In this document: positions 50,627 through 58,563 of the stretch, one piece after another | Layout: every line of letters begins with the position of its first letter | Position numbering within the stretch: the first letter of the stretch is position 1 | Assembly: GCA_012959785.1 (NCBI GenBank) | Contig: DUCM01000006.1 | Span: 337,821 to 401,820 of the forward strand | Direction: 5' to 3' | Length of the DNA stretch: 64,000 nt | From: Planctomycetota bacterium | GTDB taxonomy: Bacteria; Planctomycetota; UBA1135; GCA-002686595 | Translations under genes and position numbers: made by a program | Notes under the pieces: generated by a model | What the model was told of the DNA's origin: nothing | Databases searched by the model: none | Seen by the model: only the letters and a program-made list of their open reading frames with translations

Positions 50627-52069
50627 TCAGCGCCTGACGGCCGTCAAGACCACATACAAGAGGGCCGACAGCAAGAAGCCCACGAACCAGGCGTAGGTGT
50701 AAATGCTCTCGAAGAAAGCGGGGACCGATTCGACGAAACCGGCTTGGGCGAGGAATCCGGGGAGATTGGGTGCCACGCCCAGGATCAGCGCCACGATAGC
50801 GATGGGGTTGTAGCCGCGCCAGTAGTTGTACGGTCCGTCGCGGCGGTAGAGGTCGTCGACGGCGATGCGCGTGCGGCGCACTAAAAAATAGTCCGCGATG
50901 ACGATGCCGCCGATGGGGCCGAGCAGGGCGGAGTAACCCACGAGCCAGGTGAAGATGTAACCGCCGGTGGACTCGATCAGTTTCCAGGGCATGATCACGA
51001 CCCCGATCGCAGCGGTGATCATGCCCGCCACGCGAAAGGTTGCCAGACGCGGCGCCAGGTGCAGGATGGCGTTGACCGGTGAAACCACATTGGCGGCGAT
51101 GTTGGTCGAGATGGTGGCCACGGTCAGGGCCACCAAAGCGATCGCCACGGTCCAGCCCCCGCCCATGCGACCGGCGAGGTCGGTGGGATCGGGGATCGCC
51201 TCGCCAAAGACGACCACCGTGGCGGAGGTCACGGCCACGCTGATGAAGGCGAAGAGACCCATGACCAAGGGCAGCCCCAGGGCCTGGCCCAGGATTTGAT
51301 CCCGTTGGCTGCGCGCGTAGCGGGTGAAGTCGGGGATGTTGAGCGAGAGGGTGGCCCAAAAACCCACCATGCCCGTGAGCGAAGGCCAGAACACACTGGC
51401 GAACTGGCCCTCCTTCTCAGCCCCGGGTCCAAAGGCCGAAGGCGTGGAGAGCATGCGACCGAATCCATCGGCAGCCTGATAGGCCCAAGCCAAGAGCACC
51501 AGCCCCATCAGGATCAGCCCGGGCGCAGCCCAAGTCTCAAGCCGCTTGATCGAATCGATACCGCGCCAAATGATCACGAGCTGTAGTCCCAAGAAGACCA
51601 GGAAGCAAACCAGCTCCGTGCGCGATAGCCCCAGGACGGCAAGATCCGCCCCCTCTAGCAACTCGGGCCGCACGACGCCCGCGAGTTGAAAGATAGCCGC
51701 CCCGCCGATCGCCGTCTGGATGCCAAACCAACCGCAAGCCACGAGCCCGCGCAGCACCGCGGGGATGTTCGCGCCCGAGATGCCAAAGCTGGCGCGGCTG
51801 AGCACGGGGAAGGGCACGCCCAACTTGCATCCGGCGTGCCCGTTCAAAATCATGGGGATCAGCACGATCAAATTGCCGAGGAGCACCGTGCCCACGGCCT
51901 GCCACCAGGACATGCCAAGCTCAATCAACCCGCCAGCCAACAAGTAGGTTGGCACGCAGACGACCATGCCCACCCAAAGGGAAGCCATGTGCAAGACGGT
52001 CCAGTTGCGGCCCTCGGGAGGTGTGGGGGCCAGATCGGCGTTGATCAAGCTCGGGTCGGGTGCAGACAT
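50627..52069 (-). CDS. NCS1-family nucleobase/hydantoin permease
   Basis: 480 residues with twelve membrane helices. NCS1 signatures include NWTVLHMASLWVGMVVCVPT (helix 1), ILNGHAGCKLGVPFPVLSRASFG, RGLVACGWFGIQTAIGG (helix 3) and LNIPDFTRYARSQ (helix 6-like region). NCS1 carriers take up cytosine, uracil, allantoin or hydantoins with Na+ or H+. It is convergent with preA and divergent from the cytosine deaminase gene, so uptake and first step of pyrimidine use are coupled. Cytosine or uracil is the likely cargo, from context. Confidence 0.9.
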   Translation of the reverse strand: MSAPDPSLINADLAPTPPEGRNWTVLHMASLWVGMVVCVPTYLLAGGLIELGMSWWQAVGTVLLGNLIVLIPMILNGHAGCKLGVPFPVLSRASFGISGANIPAVLRGLVACGWFGIQTAIGGAAIFQLAGVVRPELLEGADLAVLGLSRTELVCFLVFLGLQLVIIWRGIDSIKRLETWAAPGLILMGLVLLAWAYQAADGFGRMLSTPSAFGPGAEKEGQFASVFWPSLTGMVGFWATLSLNIPDFTRYARSQRDQILGQALGLPLVMGLFAFISVAVTSATVVVFGEAIPDPTDLAGRMGGGWTVAIALVALTVATISTNIAANVVSPVNAILHLAPRLATFRVAGMITAAIGVVIMPWKLIESTGGYIFTWLVGYSALLGPIGGIVIADYFLVRRTRIAVDDLYRRDGPYNYWRGYNPIAIVALILGVAPNLPGFLAQAGFVESVPAFFESIYTYAWFVGFLLSALLYVVLTAVRR

Positions 52070-52161
52070 GGGCTGGGTCGAAGTGGTTCGAGTTGGGGAA
52101 TCACGATACTGTACTCTGCACCGCCGCGGGCCATACTCAAAGCCTCTCCCAGATCCCCGCC

Positions 52162-52623
52162 ATGCAAGACCCCTTTCTCGCCGAAGCCCTGAAGGAAGCC
52201 CGATTGGGGCTCAAGGAGGACGGCATTCCCATCGGATCGGTACTCGTCATCGATGGAAAAATCGTGGGACGCGGACACAATCGCCGGGTGCAACGCCAGA
52301 GCGCGATCCTGCACGCCGAGATGGACTGTCTGGAGAACGCTGGTCGTCTTGTGGCCGAGGAGTACGCCCGCGCGCGGTTGTACTCGACCCTCTCGCCCTG
52401 CGACATGTGCAGCGGGGCGGCGCTCTTGTACGGCATCAGCCACATCGTCGTGGGCGAGAACACTTCCTTCCGGGGCCCCGAGGAGTACCTGCGCTCACGG
52501 GGCGTGACTCTCGAGATCGCCGCGGACCCCGAGTGCGTGAAGCTCATGGCCGAGTTCATTGCGGCCCGGCCCGAGCTCTGGAATGAGGACATCGGCATGC
52601 TGACAGGCGCGCCGGATTCCTGA
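52162..52623 (+). CDS. Cytosine deaminase, yeast FCY1-like (CDA-fold)
   Basis: 153 residues. Zinc site: HAE (His51, Glu53) and PCDMC (Cys80, Cys83). Flanking segments GIPIGSVLV, GRGHNRRVQRQSA, LENAGRL, STLSPCDMCSGAALLYGI, VVGENTSFRG and the ending RPELWNEDIG are strikingly those of yeast cytosine deaminase FCY1, rather than of TadA or guanine deaminase, and differ completely from the barrel-type bacterial CodA. It turns cytosine into uracil for the preA-hydA pathway. It is divergent from the NCS1 permease gene, 92 bp apart. Confidence 0.87.
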   Translation: MQDPFLAEALKEARLGLKEDGIPIGSVLVIDGKIVGRGHNRRVQRQSAILHAEMDCLENAGRLVAEEYARARLYSTLSPCDMCSGAALLYGISHIVVGENTSFRGPEEYLRSRGVTLEIAADPECVKLMAEFIAARPELWNEDIGMLTGAPDS

Positions 52624-52765
52624 GGGAAATGTCACCGGAGACCCCGAGGAGCCAGATGCCGCATCAAGGGCCGCCCCTTGGGTTTCACGGGTTGGCAAGG
52701 AAGTGCATGATAGAGCCTCCGGTTGAGTCCACGCCTCCCCCGGACCTCCCCCAGAACAGCAACCC

Positions 52766-55012
52766 ATGAATCCCAGCCACGCGGCCCAGGGCCGTCTATT
52801 CCTGGTGAGCAACCGCTTGCCTGTCACCCTGAAAGAGGGACCCGGCGGTTTCTCCGCCAGCCTCTCCGCCGGCGGCCTCGCCACCGGACTCGCCGGCCTG
52901 CACCGCGAGAGCGGCGGCGCCTGGATCGGTTGGCCGGGCATCTCGAACCCCGACGCCAGCCTATCGGAAGAAATCCACCGGGCCCTTGGCGCAGAGAATC
53001 TCGTCGGCGTGGGGCTCACCCCCGACGAGCATCGAGGCTACTACCAGAACATCTCCAACCAGTGCATCTGGCCCCTGTTCCATTACTTCAAGGAACGCAT
53101 GCGTTTCAAGGACGCGGATTGGGACGAATATGTCGCCGTCAATCGACGCTTCGCCGATGTGGTGCTCGAGCAAGTCGAACCGGGCGACACGGTTTTCGTG
53201 CAAGACTTTCACCTGGCCCTCGTTCCGCGCATGTTGCGCGAGGCGGGCCGCGACCTCTGCATCGGTTACTTCCTGCACATCCCCTTCCCCTCCTCGGAGA
53301 TCTTCCGCATCTTCCCCAAGCGCGAGGAGCTCCTGAATGGAATCCTGGGCGCGGATCTCGTGGCCTTCCACACCATGGGCTATGTGCGCCACTTCCGCTC
53401 CTCGGTAGCCCACATCCTGGGACTGGAAACCCGCTCCACCAGCGTCCTGACCGATGGACGCGAAGTGCGACTCATGGCGCGGCCCCTGGCCATCGATTCA
53501 CACCTCTGGGAGAAGAGCGCTGACACCGAAGAAGAACGGGCGATTGCGGACTACTCGGCCTACCTCAAGGAGATGGCCGGCAAGAGAAGCATCATCCTGG
53601 GTGTCGAGAGACTGGACTACACGAAGGGCATCCCCGAGCGCCTCTTGGCCTTCCGCGATCTCTTGGCCTCAGATCCCACCTGGGTCGAGCGAGTGATGAT
53701 GATCCAGGTCGCCGTGCCCTCGCGGGCCGAGGTCTCGGACTACAAAGAACTGAAGGACGAGATCGACCGCCTGGCGGGCGCCATCAACAGCGAATTTGGC
53801 CGGCCCGGGGTGCAGCCCTTGCACTACATGTACCAATCTGTTCCGCGAGCCGAACTGCGCGCCTTCTACCGCAGCGCACAGGTGGCGTTGGTCACGCCGC
53901 TGCGCGATGGCTTGAATCTGGTGGCCAAGGAATTCGTCGCCTCGCGCCATGCTGACGATGGCGTGCTGGTGCTCGGCGAATCAGCGGGAGCTGCCTGGGA
54001 ACTGGGCGAATCTCTGCGGGTGAACCCCTTTGATCCCAGCGACATGGTGCGCGGCATCAAGAAGGCCCTGACCATGACGAGGGAAGAACAACAGCGCCGC
54101 ATGCGGCCCATGCGCGAGCGCTTGGCCCAGGTCACCGTGGAGGATTGGGCCCGCGACTGCCTCGCTGCCATTCGCTCTTCGCACCGCACCAGCGTCGGCC
54201 CCGCGCCCCTCGACGAGGCGCGGCAGGCCGAATGCCTGGCCAGTTGGCGGGCCTGTTTGGAATCGAAGGGCGCGGCGCTGTTCCTCGACTACGATGGAAC
54301 CCTGCGCGAGTTCACCGACTCGCCCGACGAGGCGCAGCCCTCCACGGCCATCCTGGCCCTGCTCGGAAGGCTCGCGACCCTGAACCACGTGCAGACTTGG
54401 ATTGTCTCGGGACGCTCCGCCGCACAGCTCGATGACTGGCTGGGAAAAACCGGCGTGGGGCTTGTAGCCGAACATGGAGCCTCCCTGCGCCCACCCGGTG
54501 CGACTGCCTTTGAGCCGCTCTTCGAAACCGGCAACCTGCCCTGGAAGCCCGAGGCCCGGGCCATCCTCGAGGAATTCACCGCCCGGGTGCCGGGGAGCCG
54601 CATCGAGGAAAAGGCCCTGGGTATCGCCTGGCACTACCGCAAGGCGGATCCCGTCCTGGGGGCCTGGCAGGCCGGAGAACTTTTTGAACACCTCGCGGAA
54701 ATCTTCATGGACCAGGGAGTGCAGATCATGCGCGGCTCGCGGGTGCTCGAGGTGCGTCCGGCCCATGTGAACAAGGGCCATGCCGTGGGCACCATCCTGG
54801 CGAAAAACAGCGTGATGCCGGGATTTTTGCTCGCGGCTGGGGACGATCAAACGGACGAGAGCCTGTTTCGGGCCCTGGCTGCCCCTGCCTGGACCCTTCT
54901 GGTGGGCGACCGCCCCTCGGCCGCCCGCTGGCGTCTGGAGAGCCCCGCAGCCTGCCGCGACCTATTGAATGCCCTGGTGGTGTCAAGCGCGAGGCCCGCA
55001 AGGGTCGAATAG
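52766..55012 (+). CDS. otsA-otsB: Fused trehalose-6-phosphate synthase / trehalose phosphatase
   Basis: 748 residues. Residues 1-480 are a GT20 synthase: VSNRLPV at the start, GGLATGL loop, DFHLALVPRML, HIPFPSSEIFR, GVERLDYTKGIPERL and the C-terminal DGLNLVAKEFVA. Residues about 500-748 are a HAD phosphatase with LFLDYDGTL (Asp nucleophile) and AAGDDQTDESLF. The two steps, UDP-glucose plus glucose-6-phosphate to trehalose-6-phosphate and then to trehalose, are thus on one chain, as in yeast TPS2-like and several bacterial fusions. The GH15 gene follows after 35 bp. A role in osmotic or desiccation stress is expected. Confidence 0.94.
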   Translation: MNPSHAAQGRLFLVSNRLPVTLKEGPGGFSASLSAGGLATGLAGLHRESGGAWIGWPGISNPDASLSEEIHRALGAENLVGVGLTPDEHRGYYQNISNQCIWPLFHYFKERMRFKDADWDEYVAVNRRFADVVLEQVEPGDTVFVQDFHLALVPRMLREAGRDLCIGYFLHIPFPSSEIFRIFPKREELLNGILGADLVAFHTMGYVRHFRSSVAHILGLETRSTSVLTDGREVRLMARPLAIDSHLWEKSADTEEERAIADYSAYLKEMAGKRSIILGVERLDYTKGIPERLLAFRDLLASDPTWVERVMMIQVAVPSRAEVSDYKELKDEIDRLAGAINSEFGRPGVQPLHYMYQSVPRAELRAFYRSAQVALVTPLRDGLNLVAKEFVASRHADDGVLVLGESAGAAWELGESLRVNPFDPSDMVRGIKKALTMTREEQQRRMRPMRERLAQVTVEDWARDCLAAIRSSHRTSVGPAPLDEARQAECLASWRACLESKGAALFLDYDGTLREFTDSPDEAQPSTAILALLGRLATLNHVQTWIVSGRSAAQLDDWLGKTGVGLVAEHGASLRPPGATAFEPLFETGNLPWKPEARAILEEFTARVPGSRIEEKALGIAWHYRKADPVLGAWQAGELFEHLAEIFMDQGVQIMRGSRVLEVRPAHVNKGHAVGTILAKNSVMPGFLLAAGDDQTDESLFRALAAPAWTLLVGDRPSAARWRLESPAACRDLLNALVVSSARPARVE

Positions 55013-55047
55013 AGTCGGGCGGGGTCTTCACCCACCCCCCGCTCCCC

Positions 55048-56832
55048 ATGCAGCTCGATCACGGCATCATTGGCAACGGCCGCACCTTGGCCCTGGTGCA
55101 CCCCGACAGCAGCGTCGACTGGTGCTGTATGCCGCGCTTTGACTCGGCCTCGTTGTTCGCCCGCCTGCTCGACCAGGAACACGGCGGCACCTGGCAGTTC
55201 GAAAGCGATGGCAAGCTCATCGAAGGCGATTTGAATTATGTGCGCAACACGAATGTGCTGCGCAACATATTCACCACCGAGAGCGGCACTTGGGAACTCT
55301 TCGATTTCATGCCGCGCATCCCCGACGGTTTGCGCCACCAGACTCCCCTACAACATGTTCGGCTCTTGCGCCCCCTCTCTGGCCGGCCGCGCATCAAGGT
55401 CAATTTCGACCCGCGCCCGGACTACGGGCGCATCAAACCCACGCTCCTGCCCGATGGCCGCGGCCTCGCTTTCGAAGGCAAAGGAGAGCGCTGGAGGTTA
55501 CAGACCAATCTGCCCATCGACTTCGTGCTCTCGGGTCAGGAGTTCACCCTCGACGCGCCGCGCTTCTTCACCTTGGACTTTGGCTTGGGTGGTGAGCCGC
55601 AACACATCGACGACATCCACCGCAGCCTCGACCTGACCATCGCCGGTTGGCGATTGTGGGCAAGCAACAGTTTCGTGCCTAGCTTCGCCGACGCCGCCGT
55701 GATTCGCTCGGCCCTGTGCCTCAAGCTGCACGCCTACGAACCCACGGGCGCCATCATCGCTGCGGCCACCACTTCGATCCCCGAGATCGTCGGCGAGCCG
55801 CGCACCTGGGACTACCGCTACTGCTGGCTGCGCGATTCGGTATTCACCGTGGAGGCCTTGCGGCGCCTGGCGCACTTCTGGGAGGGCCGTCAATTCCTGC
55901 GCTTCCTGCTCGATGTGGTGGAGAGCGGTCCCTTGCAACCGCTCTACGGGATTGGCGGCGAGCGCGACCTGCCCGAGAGCGAGCTCGATCATCTGGCCGG
56001 CTTCGAGGGCACCAGCCCGGTTCGCGTGGGCAACGCCGCCGCGTCTCAGTACCAGGCCGATTTGATGGGCGAAGTGGTCCTTTGCATTCGCTCCATGCTG
56101 ATCGACCAGCGCTCGGACCTGCGCGATCCCAGCCAGTGGTACCCCCTTGTAGCGCGCCTAGTAGGCGAGGCCATCGAGGGCTTTGATCGTCCCGATGTGG
56201 GCATTTGGGAGTATCGCGGCCAGCCTCTCTTGCACACCTTTTCGCGGGCCATGTGCTGGGCGGCGGTGCATTACGGCGCCGACATCGCCGAGCACTTCAA
56301 TCAGAACGAAGAGGCTGCGCAATGGCGTACCAAGGCCGAAGCCATGCGCTCCCGTCTCTTTAGAGAATCCTATAACGAGAGACTCGGCATGTTTGTCCAG
56401 GCCGTGGGCGCGCCCGAAGCCGACGCCGCGCTCCTGCTCCTGCCCTCGATCGGTTTCATCTCAGCCACGGACCCGCGCTTCCTCTCCACTCTCGACCGCT
56501 ACAAGGAACTCCTGGTGGGCGAGGGTGGCGTCATGCGCTATGTCCACCCCGATGACTTCGGTAAGCCTGTGAGCACCTTCACCATTTGCAGTTTTTGGTG
56601 GATGGAAGCCCTGGCGCTCGCCGGGCGTTTGGACGAAGCCGTGGAGATGTTCGAACAGGTGAGTAGCCGCTGCAACGGCCTGGGCCTCTTCAGTGAGGAC
56701 TTCCATGTGAAGGACGGACGCCTCCTGGGCAACTTCCCCCAGGCCTACACCCATGTAGGCCTGATCAACGCCGCCATGACCCTGGGCAACCTCCTGCGCG
56801 CCCGCGACGGAAACTTGCACGCCTGGAGCTAG
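55048..56832 (+). CDS. GH15-family glucoamylase/trehalase-like hydrolase
   Basis: 594 residues. The N-terminal beta-sandwich starts GIIGNGRTLALVHPDSSVDWCCMPRFDS, characteristic of bacterial GH15. The (alpha/alpha)6 barrel has TWDYRYCWLRDSVFTVEAL (catalytic acid region) and, near the end, FTICSFWWMEALALAGR with the second catalytic Glu. GH15 members in actinobacteria and others are glucoamylases, dextran glucosidases or trehalases. Position behind the trehalose synthase gene favours trehalose or maltooligosaccharide as substrate, forming a synthesis-turnover pair. No signal peptide, so cytoplasmic. Confidence 0.9.
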   Translation: MQLDHGIIGNGRTLALVHPDSSVDWCCMPRFDSASLFARLLDQEHGGTWQFESDGKLIEGDLNYVRNTNVLRNIFTTESGTWELFDFMPRIPDGLRHQTPLQHVRLLRPLSGRPRIKVNFDPRPDYGRIKPTLLPDGRGLAFEGKGERWRLQTNLPIDFVLSGQEFTLDAPRFFTLDFGLGGEPQHIDDIHRSLDLTIAGWRLWASNSFVPSFADAAVIRSALCLKLHAYEPTGAIIAAATTSIPEIVGEPRTWDYRYCWLRDSVFTVEALRRLAHFWEGRQFLRFLLDVVESGPLQPLYGIGGERDLPESELDHLAGFEGTSPVRVGNAAASQYQADLMGEVVLCIRSMLIDQRSDLRDPSQWYPLVARLVGEAIEGFDRPDVGIWEYRGQPLLHTFSRAMCWAAVHYGADIAEHFNQNEEAAQWRTKAEAMRSRLFRESYNERLGMFVQAVGAPEADAALLLLPSIGFISATDPRFLSTLDRYKELLVGEGGVMRYVHPDDFGKPVSTFTICSFWWMEALALAGRLDEAVEMFEQVSSRCNGLGLFSEDFHVKDGRLLGNFPQAYTHVGLINAAMTLGNLLRARDGNLHAWS

Positions 56833-57138
56833 AGGTCCGGCCCCAGGAACCACGGCTGGTGCCCATGCTCGCCCCCACGACGGAATGCGAGCTAGGGCGT
56901 GGGAGCGACCAGGCTAGAAACCGCCGCGCTTGACCAGCATTTCATCGATCGAGGGCGAGCTGGAGAGCACAAGGCCTCCACCATCCAAGAGCCTCGCTCC
57001 ATCATGATCATGCGTGACGCAGTATTCACGAACTCATCTGGCTTTTTCGGACATGATCATCTTGGGTGCCATCCTTGAGACGATTCCTCCCGCGAGGCTT
57101 GTGCGAGGGCCGCTCCGGTGGGCTAGGATGCGCGGGCC
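56833..57138. other. Intergenic gap with no supported gene
   Basis: 306 bp between the GH15 and MBOAT genes. A minus-strand frame ending at 56914 reads as coding-like for about 30 codons but has no start. ATGATCATG-type palindromes near 57003 and 57053 are the only other features. Promoters for the MBOAT gene are presumably here. Confidence 0.4.
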
Positions 57139-58563
57139 ATGGTCTTTGCCAGCGGGATCTTCCTCTACATCTTCCTGCCGGTCTTCCTGGCCCTGTACTA
57201 CCTGACGCCCAAGGGCTGGCGGAATGCCACCCTGGCCCTGGCGAGCTATGTCTTCTACGGCTGGTGGCGGCCGGACTTCGTGATCCTGATGTGGATCTCG
57301 ACGGTGGTCGACTATGTGTGCGGCGGACGCATCCGCGCCGGCCAAACCCGGGGCAAACGGGGCAAGGGCTGGGTTTGCCTGTCGCTCATCGTGAACCTGG
57401 GCCTGCTGGCGTACTTCAAGTACTTCAACTTCGGCATCGACACCTTGAACGGGATCATGGCGCCCTTCGACGGGCCGGTGATTCAGGCGGCCCGGGTGGT
57501 CTTGCCGGTGGGCATTTCTTTCTACACCTTCCAGACCATCAGCTACACGGTGGATGTGTACCGCCAGAAGGCGGCACCGGTGCGCTCCTTCCAGGACTTC
57601 ATGTGCTATGTAGCCATGTTCCCTCAGCTCGTGGCTGGACCCATCGTGCGCTACAACTCGATCGCGGGCCAATTGGCCGAGCGCACCCACACGGCGGCGA
57701 AGTTCTACCGCGGGGTGCTGTTTTTTCAGGCCGGCCTGGCCAAGAAACTGCTCCTGGCCGACATTCTGGGGGGGCTCGCGGACCAGGCCTTCGACGGCCG
57801 GAGCCTGGGCATGGTAGAAAGCTGGCTGGGGACCCTGGCCTACACCTTTCAGATCTACTTCGACTTTTCGGGCTACTCCGACATGGCCATCGGACTGGGG
57901 TTGATGATGGGTTTCTCCCTGCCGGTCAACTTCAACTCGCCCTACACATCGGTATCGATCACCGACTTCTGGCGGCGCTGGCATATATCACTCTCGACAT
58001 TCCTGCGCGACTACCTCTACATCCCCCTGGGAGGCAACCGCCTGGGGAGCGTCAGGACCCAAATCAACCTGGCCCTGGTCATGGGACTCGGCGGCCTGTG
58101 GCACGGCGCCAATTGGACCTTCGTGGTCTGGGGCGCTTGGCAAGGCGCCTGGCTGATCTTCGAGCGCAACTCCACTAAACGCGCTGCCCTCGGGCAGGCT
58201 GATGAGCACGGAGGCCTCTACGGCCGAGCACCGCGAAGCCTGCGTATCGCCTGGACCTTCGTGCTGGTCATGATCGGCTGGGTGCTCTTCCGCTCGGAGA
58301 CCATCGCCGATGCGGGAAATTTTCTCATCGGCATGGCAGGCCTGGGCGAGGTGGGCTTCGCCGCACGCGGTCTCGATCTGCGCGCCATTCATCTCTTGAC
58401 GGGTCTCGCGGGAGCCTGGATCCTGTGGGGACAGCCCACGACCCAGGAATTGGTACGCACCCGCCAGTGGCCCTGGGTCATGGCCCTGCAAATCGCCTTC
58501 CTGGTCGCCCTGATGCAACTGCACCACGAAGATCAAGTGCCCTTCCTCTACTTTCAGTTCTAG
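57139..58563 (+). CDS. algI: MBOAT-family O-acyltransferase, AlgI-like
   Basis: 474 residues with about ten membrane helices. The MBOAT invariant His322 lies in GLGGLWHGANWTFVVWG; DFSGYSDMAIGLGLMMGF and DFWRRWHISLSTFLRDYLYI are the other AlgI signatures. AlgI-type proteins move acetyl groups across the inner membrane for O-acetylation of an extracellular polysaccharide. The AlgJ/AlgX-like gene follows with no spacer, as in alginate and other acetylation modules. The likely acceptor is the exopolymer of the 24-28 kb locus, though that lies 29 kb away. Confidence 0.93.
   Translation: MVFASGIFLYIFLPVFLALYYLTPKGWRNATLALASYVFYGWWRPDFVILMWISTVVDYVCGGRIRAGQTRGKRGKGWVCLSLIVNLGLLAYFKYFNFGIDTLNGIMAPFDGPVIQAARVVLPVGISFYTFQTISYTVDVYRQKAAPVRSFQDFMCYVAMFPQLVAGPIVRYNSIAGQLAERTHTAAKFYRGVLFFQAGLAKKLLLADILGGLADQAFDGRSLGMVESWLGTLAYTFQIYFDFSGYSDMAIGLGLMMGFSLPVNFNSPYTSVSITDFWRRWHISLSTFLRDYLYIPLGGNRLGSVRTQINLALVMGLGGLWHGANWTFVVWGAWQGAWLIFERNSTKRAALGQADEHGGLYGRAPRSLRIAWTFVLVMIGWVLFRSETIADAGNFLIGMAGLGEVGFAARGLDLRAIHLLTGLAGAWILWGQPTTQELVRTRQWPWVMALQIAFLVALMQLHHEDQVPFLYFQF

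Noticed and set aside
56914..57035. Minus-strand coding-like stretch ending SPSIDEMLVKRGGF
   Set aside because: About 39 codons with no start codon after an upstream TGA and no domain I can name; it may be a remnant of an antitoxin-like gene but cannot be supported.
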